Made by a program: the position numbers and the translations under genes. Positions 17,443 to 29,467 of a stretch of DNA of 64,000 bases are shown one piece after another. How positions within the stretch are numbered: the stretch's first letter is position 1; each line of letters opens with the position of its first letter. The notes under the pieces were generated by a model that saw nothing but the letters and a program-made list of their open reading frames with translations, was not told the origin of the DNA and searched no databases. Source of the stretch: Mycobacteriales bacterium (GTDB taxonomy: Bacteria > Actinomycetota > Actinomycetes > Mycobacteriales > SCTD01); the NCBI GenBank assembly GCA_030447385.1, contig JAUJOY010000001.1:623629-687628 (forward strand), given 5' to 3'.

Positions 17443-18738
17443 GTGACCGCCGCCCCGCTGGAGCGCACCGTGCCGGCCGACGACGCGGACGTCATCGTCG
17501 TCGGAGCCGGCCCCGGTGGCAGCACGACCGCAGCGGCGCTCGCCTCGTCCGGGCTCGACGTCCTGCTGCTCGAGAAGACCGGCTTCCCCCGCGAGAAGGT
17601 CTGCGGCGACGGACTGACCCCCCGCGCGGTCCGCAGCCTCATCTCGCTCGGCGTCGACATCTCCGAGGACAACGGCTTCATCCGCAACCGGGGGCTGCGC
17701 ATCCTCGGCGGCGGCGTCCGGATCGAGCTGCCCTGGCCGGAGCTGGCGAGCTTCCCGGACTACGGCCTCGTGCGGCCGCGGCTCGACTTCGACGAGCTGC
17801 TCGCGCGTACGGCGCAGAAGGCCGGTGCCCGGCTGCAGGAGCACACCGCGGTCACGGGGCCGGTGCTCGACGTGGCCGGCCGGGTCGTCGGCGTGACGGC
17901 CAAGGTCGGCCCTGCGGGCTCGCCCCGCCTGGATCGGCAGTTCCGGGCACCGCTGGTCGTCGCGGCGGACGGCTCGAGTGCCCGGCTGGCCCTCACGCTG
18001 GGCATCCAGAAGCGCGACGACCGGCCGATGGGTGTCGCGGTCCGGCGCTACTTCGAGAGCCCGCGCCACGACGACGACATGCTCGAGTCCTGGCTGGAGC
18101 TGCGCAGCGGCAACGGTGACCTGCTGCCCGGCTACGGCTGGGTGTTCGGGGTCGGCGACGGGACCAGCAACGTCGGGCTCGGCATCCTCAACACGACCAC
18201 GGCCTGGCAGAAGACCGACTACAAGGAGCTGCTGGCCCGCTGGACCGGCTCGATGCCCGGCGAGTGGCAGTTCGACGAGGCGCACGCGACCGGCCCGGTC
18301 CGGGGTGGCGCGCTGCCGATGGGCTTCAACCGCACGCCGCACTACACCCGCGGCGTGCTCCTGGTCGGTGACGCCGCCGGAGCGGTCAACCCGTTCAACG
18401 GCGAGGGCATCGCCTACGCCATGGAGTCGGGGCTGCTGGCCGCCGAGGTGGCGGCTCAGGCGCTGGCCCGGCCGTCCGGCCCGGCGAGGGAGCGGGCCCT
18501 GCAGGCCTACCCGACGCACATGAAGGCGGTGTACGGCGGCTACTTCACCCTCGGCCGGGTCTTCGTCTCCCTCATCGGCCACCCCCAGGTGATGTCGCTG
18601 GCCACCCGCTACGGGCTCCCCCGCCCGCTGCTCATGAAGTTCACCCTGAAGCTGCTCGCCAACCTGACCGACCCGCGCGACGGCGACGCCCTGGACCGGG
18701 TGATCAACGGCTTGTCGCGACTCGCGCCGGCCGCCTGA
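17443..18738 (+). CDS. menJ: Geranylgeranyl reductase family flavoprotein (MenJ-like)
   Basis: FAD-dependent reductase, 431 aa. The dinucleotide-binding motif is VIVVGAGPGGSTTA (about residues 17-30). KVCGDGLTPRAV and the C-terminal FAD motif VLLVGDAAGAVNPFNGEGIAYAMESG are diagnostic of the geranylgeranyl reductase group. In mycobacteria the homologue MenJ saturates one double bond of the menaquinone side chain. Its position beside menG, the nuo operon and a polyprenyl synthase supports the same job here. GTG 17443 gives the usual start. Reduction of other isoprenoids cannot be excluded. Confidence 0.85.
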   Translation: MTAAPLERTVPADDADVIVVGAGPGGSTTAAALASSGLDVLLLEKTGFPREKVCGDGLTPRAVRSLISLGVDISEDNGFIRNRGLRILGGGVRIELPWPELASFPDYGLVRPRLDFDELLARTAQKAGARLQEHTAVTGPVLDVAGRVVGVTAKVGPAGSPRLDRQFRAPLVVAADGSSARLALTLGIQKRDDRPMGVAVRRYFESPRHDDDMLESWLELRSGNGDLLPGYGWVFGVGDGTSNVGLGILNTTTAWQKTDYKELLARWTGSMPGEWQFDEAHATGPVRGGALPMGFNRTPHYTRGVLLVGDAAGAVNPFNGEGIAYAMESGLLAAEVAAQALARPSGPARERALQAYPTHMKAVYGGYFTLGRVFVSLIGHPQVMSLATRYGLPRPLLMKFTLKLLANLTDPRDGDALDRVINGLSRLAPAA

Positions 18739-18762
18739 GCCCTTCCGCCGCTGCCTGCATCA

Positions 18763-18778
18763 GCCCACTAGGGTGGGC
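18763..18778 (+). promoter_or_regulatory. nuo operon promoter with palindrome over the -10 box
   Basis: GCCCAC-tagg-GTGGGC is a perfect 6+6 inverted repeat that contains the -10-like TAGGGT (18769-18774). It lies about 50 bases before nuoA. A repressor binding this palindrome would block the promoter. GGAGGG at 18815-18820 is the nuoA ribosome binding site. Confidence 0.45.
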
Positions 18779-18827
18779 CGCGGACGACCATCTCGTCAGC
18801 ATCTCTACTTCCCCGGAGGGCGGCCGC

Positions 18828-19190
18828 GTGCTGAACAACTACGTGCCGATCCTGGTGATGTTCGTGCTGGCAGCCGGCTTCGTGGCGGTCTCCGTAGCCG
18901 GAGCGTCCCTGATCGGGCCCCGGCGCTACAACCGCGCCAAGCTCGACGCCTACGAGTGCGGCATCGAGCCGACTCCGCAGCCGATGGGCGGAGGGCGCTT
19001 CCCGGTCAAGTTCTACCTGACCGCCATGCTGTTCATCGTCTTCGACATCGAGATGATCTTCCTCATCCCGTGGGCCGTCGCGTTCGACCGGCTCGGCCTG
19101 TTCGGGCTCATCGAGATGGCCCTGTTCATCGGCACCGTCTTCGTCGCGTACGCCTACGTCTGGCGGCGCGGCGGTCTGGAGTGGGACTAG
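18828..19190 (+). CDS. nuoA: NADH-quinone oxidoreductase subunit A
   Basis: Membrane subunit of complex I (120 aa, three helices). It contains the ND3-type loop YECGIEPTPQPMGGGRFPVKFYL, whose Cys lies at the quinone-site junction, followed by FIVFDIEMIFLIPWAV. GTG 18828 sits behind GGAGGG. First gene of a complete 14-gene operon; nuoB starts three bases after its stop. Confidence 0.95.
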   Translation: MLNNYVPILVMFVLAAGFVAVSVAGASLIGPRRYNRAKLDAYECGIEPTPQPMGGGRFPVKFYLTAMLFIVFDIEMIFLIPWAVAFDRLGLFGLIEMALFIGTVFVAYAYVWRRGGLEWD

Positions 19191-19193
19191 TCC

Positions 19194-19786
<593 letters not shown>

Positions 19787-19790
<4 letters not shown>

Positions 19791-20560
19791 GCGTGACCCC
19801 CCAGGGCTCCCCCCCGGCGAACCCCAATCCGGACGGCCAGAACGACACGAGCGCGCCGGGGTCGATCTCCGACGACCCGTCCCGGGCAGACGTGAAGAGC
19901 TCGGCGGTTCGCGCACCGGCTACCCGGGCGGCCGGCTCCGACATGTTCGGCGCGTCGATCGGCGGTGACACCAGCGGCTTCGGCGGGCTGGTCCGCAAGG
20001 CGCCCGCCGGCCTGTCCACGCCGCGGCCCTTCGGCGGTTGGTTCGACGAGTCGGTCGACGCGCTGCAGGAGTCCTTCTCCGGGTTCGGCGAGGTCGTGCC
20101 GCGCGTCGTCGTGGACCGCGGGGAGCTCACCCTGCACGTGCATCCGCAGAAGGTCGCCGAGCTGTGCTCGCACCTGCGCGACAGCGAGGACCACCGCTAC
20201 GAGGTGCTGCTCGGCGTGTCCGGGGTGGACTTCCCCTCTCAGCCCGAGCGCTTGCACGTCGTCTACCACCTGCTGTCGATGACCTACCGCCGCCGGCTGC
20301 GGCTCGAGACGGCGGTGCCCGAGAGCTCCCCGCACGTCGCGAGCGTGTGCCACGTCTACCCGACCGCGGACTTCCACGAGCGGGAGACCTGGGACATGTT
20401 CGGCGTCGTCTTCGACGACCACCCCGGCCTGACCCGGATCCTCATGCCGGACGACTGGGACGGCTTCCCCCAGCGCAAGGACTACCCGCTCGGCGGGGTC
20501 CCGGTGGAGTACAAGGGCGCGCAGATCCCACCGCCGGACGAGCGGAGGTCCTACGCATGA
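19787..20560 (+). CDS. nuoC: NADH-quinone oxidoreductase subunit C
   Basis: 30-kDa hydrophilic subunit of complex I, 257 aa. The family core begins near residue 95. The signature is [27 protein letters not shown], then RKDYPLGG. The first 80 or so residues are a Pro/Ser/Asp-rich, probably disordered extension longer than in most NuoC proteins. ATG 19787 overlaps the nuoB stop and supports the long form. Downstream it overlaps nuoD by four bases. Confidence 0.94.
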
Positions 20561-21906
20561 CGACGACCAGCGGCTCGACGCGGCTCGGTGACGGGCCGAG
20601 CGACCCGTACGCCTCCTCGCGCCGCACGACCGAGGGCACCGTCTACACCGTCACGGGCGGCGACTGGGACAGCGTCCTCGGCGAGGACGTCACCGACGAG
20701 CGCATCGTGGTCAACATGGGGCCGCAGCACCCCTCGACCCACGGCGTGCTGCGCCTGGTGATGGAGCTCGACGGCGAGACCGTCACGACGGCGCGCACGG
20801 TCATCGGCTACCTGCACACCGGCATCGAGAAGAACCTCGAGTACCGCAACTGGGTCCAGGGCGTCACCTTCGTGACCCGCATGGACTACCTGTCGCCGAT
20901 CTTCAACGAGACCGGCTACAGCCTGGCCGTGGAGAAGCTGCTCGGGATCGAGGCGCCGCCGCGCGCGCAGGTCATCCGGGTCCTGTGCATGGAGCTCAAC
21001 CGCATCTCGAGCCACCTCGTCGCGTTCGCCACCGGTGGGCTCGAGCTCGGCGCCCTCACCGCGATGACCAACGCCTTCCGCGAGCGCGAGCTGATCCTCG
21101 ACGTCCTCGAGATGATCACGGGCCTGCGGATGAACCACGCCTACGTGCGTCCGGGTGGCGTCGCGCAGGACCTGCCGCCCGGTGCGGTGCAGAAGGTCCG
21201 CGACCTGCTCGAGATCCTGCCCGCCCGCTTCCAGGGCATCGACGACCTGCTGACCGGCAACCCGATCTGGCAGGACCGCACGAAGGACGTCGCCCACCTG
21301 GACCTGCAGGGCTGCATCGCCCTCGGCGTCACGGGCCCGATCCTGCGCTCCGCCGGGCTGGCCTGGGACCTGCGCAAGGTGGAGCCCTACTGCGGCTACG
21401 AGGGCTACGAGTTCGAGGTGGCCACCGCCACGGACGCCGACTGCTGGGGGCGCTTCCTCGTCCGCAAGCAGGAGCTCTACGAGTCGCTCAAGATCATCGA
21501 GCAGGCGCTCGACAAGCTGCAGCCCGGACCCGTGATGGTGGAGGACACCAAGATCGCCTGGCCGGCGCAGCTCGCCCTCGGCGCGGACGGCCTGGGGCAG
21601 TCGCTGGACCACGTGAAGAAGATCATGGGCACCTCGATGGAGGCGCTCATCCACCACTTCAAGCTGGTCACCGAGGGGTTCCGGGTGCCGCCCGGCCAGG
21701 TCTACACCGCGGTGGAGTCCCCGCGCGGCGAGCTGGGCTTCCACGCCGTCAGCGACGGCGGGACGCGGCCCTACCGCGTGCACGTGCGCGACCCGTCCTT
21801 CACCAACCTGCAGGCCACGGCCGCGATGTGCGAGGGCGGGCTGCTGTCCGACGCCATCGCCGCCGTCGCCTCGATCGACCCCGTCATGGGAGGCGTGGAC
21901 CGCTGA
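20557..21906 (+). CDS. nuoD: NADH-quinone oxidoreductase subunit D
   Basis: 49-kDa subunit that forms the quinone pocket together with NuoB. 449 aa with [16 protein letters not shown] near residue 57, [13 protein letters not shown], and the C-terminal [11 protein letters not shown]. About 45 residues of charged, Ser/Thr-rich sequence precede the core. ATG 20557 overlaps nuoC, and the stop overlaps nuoE in a TGATG arrangement. Confidence 0.95.
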   Translation: MTTTSGSTRLGDGPSDPYASSRRTTEGTVYTVTGGDWDSVLGEDVTDERIVVNMGPQHPSTHGVLRLVMELDGETVTTARTVIGYLHTGIEKNLEYRNWVQGVTFVTRMDYLSPIFNETGYSLAVEKLLGIEAPPRAQVIRVLCMELNRISSHLVAFATGGLELGALTAMTNAFRERELILDVLEMITGLRMNHAYVRPGGVAQDLPPGAVQKVRDLLEILPARFQGIDDLLTGNPIWQDRTKDVAHLDLQGCIALGVTGPILRSAGLAWDLRKVEPYCGYEGYEFEVATATDADCWGRFLVRKQELYESLKIIEQALDKLQPGPVMVEDTKIAWPAQLALGADGLGQSLDHVKKIMGTSMEALIHHFKLVTEGFRVPPGQVYTAVESPRGELGFHAVSDGGTRPYRVHVRDPSFTNLQATAAMCEGGLLSDAIAAVASIDPVMGGVDR

Positions 21907-22577
21907 TGGCGTTGTCCGAGCACACCCGGCTGGAGCTGCGGGAGATCATCGCGCGCTACCCCCAGCCCCGCTCAGCGCTGCTGCCGATGCTGCACCTGGT
22001 GCAGTCCGAGGAGGGCTACGTCACCTCCGAGGGCATCACGCTGTGTGCGGAGGAGCTGGGCCTCACCCAGGCCGAGGTCGGCGCGGTCGCGACCTTCTAC
22101 ACGATGTACCGCCGCAAGCCGGCGGGGACCTACCACGTCGGCGTGTGCACCAACACCCTGTGCGCGGTCCTCGGCGGCGACGCGATCCTGTCGGGGCTGA
22201 AGGACCACCTGGGCATCGGGCACAACGAGACGACCGAGGACGGACGCCTCAGCCTCGAGCACATCGAGTGCAACGCCGCCTGCGACTATGCGCCCGTGGT
22301 GATGGTCAACTGGGAGTTCTACGACAACCAGACCCCCGGCTCGGCGCGGGACCTGGTCGACGCGTGCCGCGAGGGCAACCCCCCTCCGCCGACCCGGGGC
22401 GCGAGCAGCCTGTGCACCTTCCGCGAGATGTCGCGGGTGCTGGCCGGCTTCCCCGACGGCCGCGGTTCCGAGGGAGTCCAGGCCGGAGCGCCCACCCTCG
22501 TCGGCCTGGAGATCGCCAAGTCCCGTGGCGACGTCGCACCACCGATGCCCGACGCCCCCGCGACCTCGGAGCGCTGA
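21906..22577 (+). CDS. nuoE: NADH-quinone oxidoreductase subunit E
   Basis: 24-kDa subunit carrying the [2Fe-2S] cluster N1a of the NADH-oxidising module. Cysteine pairs are in VCTNTLC and ECNAACD. 223 aa: the thioredoxin-like core ends near residue 160 and is followed by a C-terminal Pro/Ala/Gly-rich extension of about 60 residues. ATG 21906 shares a base with the nuoD stop. nuoF begins two bases after its stop. Confidence 0.94.
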   Translation: MALSEHTRLELREIIARYPQPRSALLPMLHLVQSEEGYVTSEGITLCAEELGLTQAEVGAVATFYTMYRRKPAGTYHVGVCTNTLCAVLGGDAILSGLKDHLGIGHNETTEDGRLSLEHIECNAACDYAPVVMVNWEFYDNQTPGSARDLVDACREGNPPPPTRGASSLCTFREMSRVLAGFPDGRGSEGVQAGAPTLVGLEIAKSRGDVAPPMPDAPATSER

Positions 22578-22578
22578 C

Positions 22579-23898
22579 ATGGTCCTCACGCCCGTGCTGT
22601 CGCGTCACTGGGACGACGCCGACTCCTTCACGCTCGAGGGCTACACCCGCCGCGGCGGCTACACCGCGCTTCAGCGTGCCCTCACGATGGAGCCGGACGC
22701 GATCATCGCGGCGGTGAAGGACGCCGGCCTGCGCGGTCGCGGCGGCGCCGGGTTCCCCACGGGGATGAAGTGGGGCTTCATCCCGCAGGGCACCGAGGGA
22801 CAGGCCGCCAAGCCGCACTACCTCGTGGTCAACGCCGACGAGTCCGAGCCGGGCACGTGCAAGGACGTGCCGATGATGATGGCCACGCCCCACCTGCTGG
22901 TGGAGGGCGTGGCGATCGCGGCCTACGCCATCCGCTCGTCGTTCGCCGTGATCTACGTGCGCGGCGAGGTCCTGCACGTCATCCGCCGCCTGCAGCAGGC
23001 GGTGGCCGACGCCTACGCGGCCGGCCACCTCGGGCAGGACATCGGCGGCAGCGGCTTCTCCCTCGACGTCGTGGTGCACGCCGGCTCCGGTGCCTACATC
23101 TGCGGGGAGGAGACCGCGCTGCTCGACTCGCTCGAGGGCTATCGCGGCCAGCCCCGGCTGCGCCCGCCGTTCCCGGCGACGCACGGCCTCTACGCCTCCC
23201 CGACCGTGGTCAACAACGTCGAGTCGATCGCCAGCGTCCCGGCGATCGTCCTGGGCGGCGCCGAGTGGTTCGCCAGCATGGGCACCGAGAAGAGCAAGGG
23301 CTTCACGCTCTACTCGCTGTCCGGGCACGTGAAGAACCCCGGGCAGTACGAAGCCCCGCTCGGCATCACCCTGCGCCAGCTGCTCGAGCTGTCCGGCGGG
23401 ATGCGGGAGGGCTCGTCGCTGAAGTTCTGGACGCCGGGCGGCTCGAGCACGCCGCTGCTGACGAGCGAGCACCTCGACGTCCCCCTGGACTACGAGGGGG
23501 TCGCCGCCGCCGGCTCCATGCTCGGCACCAAGGCGCTGCAGTGCTTCGACCAGACGACCTGCGCCGTGCGCGCGATCCTGCGGTGGACCGAGTTCTACGC
23601 GCACGAGTCCTGCGGCAAGTGCACGCCCTGCCGCGAGGGCACCTTCTGGATGGTGCAGGTCCTCCAGCGGCTCGAGACGGGGACGGGCACCGAGGAGGAC
23701 CTCGCCACGCTGCTCGACACCTGCGACAACATCTTCGGCCGGGCGTTCTGCGCCCTCGCCGATGGCGCCGTGAGCCCGATCGTGTCCGGCGTGCAGTACT
23801 TCCGCGAGGAGTTCGTCGCCCACATGCAGGGCCGGGGCTGCCCGTTCGACCCGGTGGCCTCCACCGTCTTCGCCGCGACCGCCGGAGGGCCAGCGTGA
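22579..23898 (+). CDS. nuoF: NADH-quinone oxidoreductase subunit F
   Basis: 51-kDa NADH- and FMN-binding subunit, 439 aa. Glycine-rich nucleotide motif [19 protein letters not shown] region [31 protein letters not shown], and the N3 [4Fe-4S] ligands in [10 protein letters not shown] plus the later Cys in [10 protein letters not shown] 22579. Overlaps nuoG by four bases (GTGA). The complete NADH module means this complex I should use NADH directly. Confidence 0.95.
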   Translation: MVLTPVLSRHWDDADSFTLEGYTRRGGYTALQRALTMEPDAIIAAVKDAGLRGRGGAGFPTGMKWGFIPQGTEGQAAKPHYLVVNADESEPGTCKDVPMMMATPHLLVEGVAIAAYAIRSSFAVIYVRGEVLHVIRRLQQAVADAYAAGHLGQDIGGSGFSLDVVVHAGSGAYICGEETALLDSLEGYRGQPRLRPPFPATHGLYASPTVVNNVESIASVPAIVLGGAEWFASMGTEKSKGFTLYSLSGHVKNPGQYEAPLGITLRQLLELSGGMREGSSLKFWTPGGSSTPLLTSEHLDVPLDYEGVAAAGSMLGTKALQCFDQTTCAVRAILRWTEFYAHESCGKCTPCREGTFWMVQVLQRLETGTGTEEDLATLLDTCDNIFGRAFCALADGAVSPIVSGVQYFREEFVAHMQGRGCPFDPVASTVFAATAGGPA

Positions 23899-26357
23899 CC
23901 GTCACCTCCTCGGGCTCGGCCGACGTGGTGCCCGCCGACCTGGTCACCCTCACCATCGACGGCTTCGAGGTCTCCGTCCCCAAGGGCACGCTCGTGATCC
24001 GGGCCGCCGAGCTGATCGGCATCCAGATCCCCCGGTTCTGCGACCACCCGCTGCTCGACCCGGTCGGGGCGTGCCGGCAGTGCCTGGTCGAGGTGGAGGG
24101 CCAGCGCAAGCCGCTCGCCTCCTGCACGTCCACCGTGACCGAGGGCATGGTCGTGCAGACCCAGCTCACCTCGCCGATCGCCGAGAAGGCCCAGCGCGGC
24201 AACCTCGAGATGCTCCTGATCAACCACCCGCTCGACTGCCCGGTGTGCGACAAGGGCGGCGAGTGCCCCCTGCAGAACCAGACGATGACCAACGGGCCGG
24301 GCGACTCGAGGTTCGTCGACGTCAAGCGCACCTTCCCCAAGCCGATCGCCATCTCCAGCCAGGTGCTGCTCGACCGCGAGCGCTGCGTGCTGTGCGCCCG
24401 CTGCACCCGCTTCTCGCAGCAGGTCGCCGGCGACCCGTTCATCGAGCTGTTCGAGCGCGGCGCCCTGCAGCAGGTCGCGATCTACACCGACCAGCCCTTC
24501 GAGAGCTACTTCTCCGGCAACACCGTGCAGATCTGCCCGGTCGGCGCCCTCACGGGCGCGGCCTACCGCTTCCGGGCCCGGCCGTTCGACCTGGTCTCCT
24601 CGCCGATGGTCTGCGAGCACTGCGCGTCGGGCTGCGCCCTGCGTACCGACCACCGCCGCGGCAAGGTGCTGCGCCGCCTCGCGGGCGATGACCCCGAGGT
24701 CAACGAGGAGTGGAACTGCGACAAGGGCCGGTGGGCGTTCACCTACGCCGACTCGCCCGACCGGCTCGACGGCCCGCTCGTGCGCGACCCGGCGGACGGC
24801 CAGCTCCGCAAGGCCTCGTGGGCCGAGGCGCTCGAGGTGGCGGCCCGCGGCCTCGCCAGGGCCAAGGCCGGGGGCGGGGTCGGCGTGCTGCCCGGCGGGC
24901 GCCTCACGGTCGAGGACGCCTACGCCTACGCGAAGTTCGCGAGGGTGGCGCTCGGCACCCACGACGTCGACAGCCGGGTCCGGGCCTCCTCGCAGGAGGA
25001 GCTCGAGTTCCTGGCCGCGTTCGTCGCCGGGCGCTACGCCGGCCAGCCGGGGGTCGTGACCTACGCCGACCTCGAACGGGCCCGCACCGTCCTGCTCGTC
25101 GGCGTGGAGCCCGAGGAGGAGTCACCCATCCTGTTCCTTCGGCTGCGCAAGGGCGTACGCCGCAACGGCACCCGGGTCCTCACGATCGCGCCGTTCCGCT
25201 CGCCCGGCGCGGTCAAGACCGCGGCCCGCCTGCTGCGGACCTTCCCGGGAGGCGAGCCGGGTGTGCTCGCCGCACTGATGCCCTCGGCCTCCCCCGACGA
25301 CGAGGTCCTGACGGCCGCCGCTTCGGCCCTGACCGAGCCCGACGCCATCGTCCTCCTCGGCGAGCGCCTCGCCGCGGTGCCGGGGGGGCTGTCCGCCGCG
25401 GCCTCGCTCGCCGGCGCCACCGGTGCCCGGCTCGCATGGGTGCCGCGCCGGGCAGGCGAGCGCGGGGCGATCGACGCCGGCGCGCTGCCCGCACTGCTCC
25501 CCGGCGGCCGCGTGGTGGCGCAGCAGGCCGACCGCGACGAGGTGGCCCGCCTCTGGGGGCCGCTGCCAGCGATGCCGGGCCGCGACCTCGACGCGATCCT
25601 GGTGGCCGCCCAGGACGGCTCGCTCGGCGCGCTCCTCGTCGGCGGGGTCGAGCCCGTCGACTGCCCGGACCCGGGGCTGGCGCTCGACGCGCTCGACCGG
25701 GTGCCCTTCCTCGTCAGCCTCGAGCTGCGCCGCTCCGCGGTCACCGACCGGGCCGACGTGGTGCTGCCGGTGGCGGCGGCCGTGGAGAAGGCGGGGACCT
25801 ACCTCGACTGGGAGGGACGAGCCCGTCCGTTCGAGCAGGTCCTGCGCCTGTCCGGGGCCCTGTCCGACGGACGGGTCCTGCACACCCTGGCCGCGGCCAT
25901 GGACGTCGCGCTCGGCCTGCCGGACGTGCTCGCGGCGCGGGCGGAGATCTCGCAGCTGGGTGCCCGCAGCACGCACCCCGACATGGGCCCGGTCGTCGCG
26001 GCCACGCCGCCGGAGGTGTCGGCCGGGGAGGCCGTGCTCGCCAGCTGGCACTGGCTGCTGGACAGCGGGCCGATGCAGGACGGGGAGCCCTTCCTCGCCG
26101 GGACCGCGCGGCGTGCCCGGCTCCACCTGTCGGCCGCCACCGCCGCCGAGATCGGCGCGGTCGAGGGCGCTCCCGTGACCGTCCGCTCGGCGCAGGGCAG
26201 CCTGACGCTGCCGCTGGTGCTCGCGGACCTGCCCGACCGGGTCGTCTGGGTGCCGATGCGGACCGAGCACGCGGCCGTACGCCGGGATCTGCGCGTCGGA
26301 CCAGGGGCCGTCGTGCAGATCTCGGCCGCCGGCACGTCCGAAGGAGATGCCGCATGA
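23895..26357 (+). CDS. nuoG: NADH-quinone oxidoreductase subunit G
   Basis: 75-kDa iron-sulfur subunit, 820 aa. Ligand sets in order: [17 protein letters not shown] (N1b), [14 protein letters not shown] (N5, with His), CVLCARC...CPVGAL (N4), and [10 protein letters not shown]...CDKGRW, which matches the extra N7 cluster seen in only some bacteria. The C-terminal half is a molybdopterin-oxidoreductase-like fold, divergent and Ala/Leu-rich, without cofactor motifs that I can see. GTG 23895 overlaps nuoF, and the stop overlaps nuoH. Confidence 0.95.
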   Translation: MTVTSSGSADVVPADLVTLTIDGFEVSVPKGTLVIRAAELIGIQIPRFCDHPLLDPVGACRQCLVEVEGQRKPLASCTSTVTEGMVVQTQLTSPIAEKAQRGNLEMLLINHPLDCPVCDKGGECPLQNQTMTNGPGDSRFVDVKRTFPKPIAISSQVLLDRERCVLCARCTRFSQQVAGDPFIELFERGALQQVAIYTDQPFESYFSGNTVQICPVGALTGAAYRFRARPFDLVSSPMVCEHCASGCALRTDHRRGKVLRRLAGDDPEVNEEWNCDKGRWAFTYADSPDRLDGPLVRDPADGQLRKASWAEALEVAARGLARAKAGGGVGVLPGGRLTVEDAYAYAKFARVALGTHDVDSRVRASSQEELEFLAAFVAGRYAGQPGVVTYADLERARTVLLVGVEPEEESPILFLRLRKGVRRNGTRVLTIAPFRSPGAVKTAARLLRTFPGGEPGVLAALMPSASPDDEVLTAAASALTEPDAIVLLGERLAAVPGGLSAAASLAGATGARLAWVPRRAGERGAIDAGALPALLPGGRVVAQQADRDEVARLWGPLPAMPGRDLDAILVAAQDGSLGALLVGGVEPVDCPDPGLALDALDRVPFLVSLELRRSAVTDRADVVLPVAAAVEKAGTYLDWEGRARPFEQVLRLSGALSDGRVLHTLAAAMDVALGLPDVLAARAEISQLGARSTHPDMGPVVAATPPEVSAGEAVLASWHWLLDSGPMQDGEPFLAGTARRARLHLSAATAAEIGAVEGAPVTVRSAQGSLTLPLVLADLPDRVVWVPMRTEHAAVRRDLRVGPGAVVQISAAGTSEGDAA

Positions 26358-27718
26358 GGGTCGTCGAGGTGCTCGCGCAGGAGGATCCGACCCGGCTGCC
26401 GCTCACCAGCTTCGGCAACGAGCCGTTCTGGCTCACGATCGCCAAGGCCTTGTTCGTCTTCGTGCTGCTCGTGCTGATGACGCTGTTCACGATCGTGTTC
26501 GAGCGCAAGGTCGTCGCGCGCATGCAGCAGCGCAGCGGCCCCAACCGGGTCGGTCCCGGCGGCTGGGGGCAGTCGCTCGCCGACGGGCTCAAGCTGGCGT
26601 TCAAGGAGGACATCATCCCGGCCCTCGCGGACCGGCCGGTCTACCTGCTCGCCCCCGTGCTGTCCGCGGTGCCCGCCTTCCTCGCCTTCTCGGTGATCCC
26701 GTTCGGGCCCGCGGTCGACATCGGCGGGACGCGCACGGCGCTGCAGCTCACCGATTTGCCGATCGGCGTCCTGTGGGTGCTTGCCTGCGCCAGCCTGGGC
26801 GTCTTCGGCATCGTGCTCGCCGGCTGGTCCAGCGGCTCGACCTACCCGCTGCTGGGCGGGCTGCGCTCGGCGGCGCAGGTCATCAGCTACGAGATCGCCA
26901 TGGCTCTCGCGCTCGTGGCCGTCTTCCTCTACGCCGGCTCGCTGTCGACCAGCGAGATCGTCGCCGCGCAGGAGAGCCGCTGGTTCGTGATCACCCTGCC
27001 GGTGTCGTTCGTCATCTACGTCATCGCGATCACCGGCGAGACCAACCGCGCCCCCTTCGACCTCCCCGAGGCCGAGAGCGAGCTGGTCGGCGGCTTCCAC
27101 ACCGAGTACACCTCGCTGAAGTTCGCGATGTTCTTCCTCGCCGAGTACATCAACATCGTCACGGTCTCCGCTCTCGCGACGACGCTGTTCTTCGGCGGCT
27201 GGCAGGCGCCGTTCCCGTTCTCGCGGGTGGACTTGCTGTCCGAGGGCTTCTTCCCGATCGTGTGGTTCCTCGCCAAGACGCTGGTCTTCATCTTCTTCTT
27301 CGTCTGGCTGCGCGGCGTGCTGCCGCGCATGCGCTACGACGCGTTCATGCGCTTCGGCTGGAAGGTGCTGGTCCCTGCCGGCCTGGTCTGGATCCTGCTG
27401 GTGGCGACCATCCGCACCGTGACGCTGGAGGTGGAGGACCGCAGCACGATCCTGCTCCTCGGCGGCGGGCTGCTCGCGGCCGTGCTGCTCGTGTTCTTCC
27501 TGCTCCCGGAGCCCGCACCCGACTCGGAGGAGCGCAGTGGAGCGGGGACGGACCTGACGGCGCGCTCCGAGGGCGGGTTCCCGACCCCACCGCTGGACCT
27601 GGTGGTGCCGGCGACCCCGCGGTCGCTGGCGCGCGGCGGCGCCGTCACCGCAGCCGCTCCAGGCCCGGGCGGCTCCCACGGAGAGCCGTCCGTCCTCGAC
27701 ACCCCGACGGAGACCTGA
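26354..27718 (+). CDS. nuoH: NADH-quinone oxidoreductase subunit H
   Basis: ND1-like membrane subunit at the interface with the peripheral arm, 454 aa. Signatures: [19 protein letters not shown], then [20 protein letters not shown] and [17 protein letters not shown]. The membrane core ends near residue 390 and is followed by a Pro/Ala/Gly-rich hydrophilic tail of about 65 residues, not part of the minimal family. ATG 26354 overlaps the nuoG stop. nuoI starts two bases after the stop. Confidence 0.95.
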   Translation: MRVVEVLAQEDPTRLPLTSFGNEPFWLTIAKALFVFVLLVLMTLFTIVFERKVVARMQQRSGPNRVGPGGWGQSLADGLKLAFKEDIIPALADRPVYLLAPVLSAVPAFLAFSVIPFGPAVDIGGTRTALQLTDLPIGVLWVLACASLGVFGIVLAGWSSGSTYPLLGGLRSAAQVISYEIAMALALVAVFLYAGSLSTSEIVAAQESRWFVITLPVSFVIYVIAITGETNRAPFDLPEAESELVGGFHTEYTSLKFAMFFLAEYINIVTVSALATTLFFGGWQAPFPFSRVDLLSEGFFPIVWFLAKTLVFIFFFVWLRGVLPRMRYDAFMRFGWKVLVPAGLVWILLVATIRTVTLEVEDRSTILLLGGGLLAAVLLVFFLLPEPAPDSEERSGAGTDLTARSEGGFPTPPLDLVVPATPRSLARGGAVTAAAPGPGGSHGEPSVLDTPTET

Positions 27719-27719
27719 C

Positions 27720-28310
27720 ATGGCCGGCATCCTCGATCCCGTACGCGGGTTCGGGCTCACCTTCGCGACGATGTTCAAGAAGGTGACGACGGAGCAGTAC
27801 CCCGAGCAGGTCACCCCCACGGCGCCCCGCTACCACGGCCGCCACGTGCTGAACCGGCACCCCGACGGCCTCGAGAAGTGCATCGGCTGCGAGCTGTGCG
27901 CGTGGGCGTGCCCGGCCGACGCCATCTACGTCGAGGGCGCCGACAACATCGACGAGGCCCGCTACTCACCCGGTGAGCGCTACGCCTCCGTCTACCAGAT
28001 CAACTATCTGCGGTGCATCTTCTGCGGCCTGTGCATCGAGGCCTGCCCCACCCGCTCGCTGACGATGACCAACGAGTACGAGCTCGCCGACGACAGCCGG
28101 CAGGACCTCATCTTCACCAAGACCCAGCTGCTGGCGCCGCTGCTGCCCGGCATGCAGCAGCCACCGCACGACCGGCTGCTCGGCAGCGACGAGGACTACT
28201 ACCTGCGCTCGGCCTCGACCACACCCGAGACCACCCCGGACGTCGGCGGGGATCCCAGCATCGAGGGGCGGCTCGACCCTGAGCGCGACCCGAAGCAGAT
28301 GAAGCGGTGA
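27720..28310 (+). CDS. nuoI: NADH-quinone oxidoreductase subunit I
   Basis: 23-kDa TYKY subunit with two [4Fe-4S] clusters (N6a, N6b): [12 protein letters not shown] and [12 protein letters not shown]. 196 aa. It relays electrons from NuoG to N2 in NuoB. ATG 27720 is two bases after nuoH. The stop overlaps nuoJ (GTGA). A shorter, divergent NuoI-like protein is encoded at 36656-37123. Confidence 0.95.
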   Translation: MAGILDPVRGFGLTFATMFKKVTTEQYPEQVTPTAPRYHGRHVLNRHPDGLEKCIGCELCAWACPADAIYVEGADNIDEARYSPGERYASVYQINYLRCIFCGLCIEACPTRSLTMTNEYELADDSRQDLIFTKTQLLAPLLPGMQQPPHDRLLGSDEDYYLRSASTTPETTPDVGGDPSIEGRLDPERDPKQMKR

Positions 28311-29107
28311 GCGGCGACCCGGCGCTGGCCGAGGCCGTCCTCGCGGCGACCACGACCGGCGAGGCGATCACCTTCTGGGTGCTGGGCCCACTGGCGGTGA
28401 TCGCCGCGACGATGATGGTCTTGTCGCGCAACGCCGTGCACGCCGCGCTGTTCCTCGCCGGGGTGATGCTGTCCCTGGCCGGCCTCTACGCCGCGCAGGA
28501 CGCGCCCTTCCTCGCCGCTGTGCAGGTGATCGTCTACACCGGCGCGATCCTCATGCTGTTCCTGTTCGTCCTCATGCTCGTGGGGGTGGACTCCAGCGAC
28601 TCCCTCGTCGAGACGCTGCGCGGTCAGCGGGTCGCCGCCTTCGTCGTCGGGCTGGGCTTCGCGGCGCTGCTCATGGGGACGATCGCGAGCGCCGTCGTCT
28701 CCGACGACGGGACCGTGCGCGCCGTCGGCCTCGAGCAGGTCAACGAGGAGGGCAACGTCGTCGGGATCGCCCGGCTGCTGTTCACCGACTACCTGTTCGC
28801 CTTCGAGCTCACCAGCGCCCTGCTCATCACCGCTGCGCTCGGTGCGATGGTGCTCGCCCACAAGGAGCGCACCGAGCCCAAGCTGACCCAGCGCGAGATG
28901 TCCCGGCGGCGCTTCGCGAGCGGCCACCCCTTCCCGCTGCCCGGTCCCGGCGTGTTCGCCGGCACCAACTCGACCGCCACCCGCGCGCTGCTGCCGGACG
29001 GCTCGGAGGCGGAGGACAGCGTGAGCCCGATCCTGCAGGCCACCTCCGGTGAGCGCGCCGAGGGCCCGGCCAGCGAGGGCACGCAGAGCGTCGAGCGCTC
29101 CTCGTGA
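28307..29107 (+). CDS. nuoJ: NADH-quinone oxidoreductase subunit J
   Basis: ND6-like membrane subunit, 266 aa. Five hydrophobic helices lie in the first 185 residues, with the conserved [17 protein letters not shown] stretch around residues 80-95. A hydrophilic tail of about 75 residues, rich in Ser, Thr and Glu, follows. GTG 28307 overlaps nuoI, and the stop overlaps nuoK. Confidence 0.93.
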   Translation: MSGDPALAEAVLAATTTGEAITFWVLGPLAVIAATMMVLSRNAVHAALFLAGVMLSLAGLYAAQDAPFLAAVQVIVYTGAILMLFLFVLMLVGVDSSDSLVETLRGQRVAAFVVGLGFAALLMGTIASAVVSDDGTVRAVGLEQVNEEGNVVGIARLLFTDYLFAFELTSALLITAALGAMVLAHKERTEPKLTQREMSRRRFASGHPFPLPGPGVFAGTNSTATRALLPDGSEAEDSVSPILQATSGERAEGPASEGTQSVERSS

Positions 29108-29403
29108 ACGAGTCCTACTACCTGCTGCTTGCTGCCCTGCTGTTCACCATCGGCGCCCTGGGGGTGCTGCTGCGGCGCAACGCGATCCTGGTGTTCATGA
29201 GCGTCGAGCTCATGCTCAACTCGGTCAACCTGACCCTCGTCACCTTCAGCCGGACGACCGGCACGCTGGACGGACAGGTCATGGCCTTCTTCGTGATGGT
29301 GGTGGCCGCGGCCGAGGTCGTGGTAGGCCTGGCGATCATCATGAGCATCTTCCGGAGCCGCCGGTCGGCGTCGGTGGACGACGCCAGCCTGCTCAAGTTC
29401 TGA
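29104..29403 (+). CDS. nuoK: NADH-quinone oxidoreductase subunit K
   Basis: ND4L-like membrane subunit, 99 aa, three helices. It keeps the buried Glu residues of the proton path in [13 protein letters not shown] and [16 protein letters not shown] 29104 overlaps nuoJ. A 64-base spacer separates it from nuoL, one of the few real gaps in this operon. Confidence 0.95.
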   Translation: MNESYYLLLAALLFTIGALGVLLRRNAILVFMSVELMLNSVNLTLVTFSRTTGTLDGQVMAFFVMVVAAAEVVVGLAIIMSIFRSRRSASVDDASLLKF

Positions 29404-29467
29404 CCGTGCGAGCCCACGAGATCGAGGACCCCGCCGTGCGACCGACGCCCCCTCCCGGCCTGCTGCC

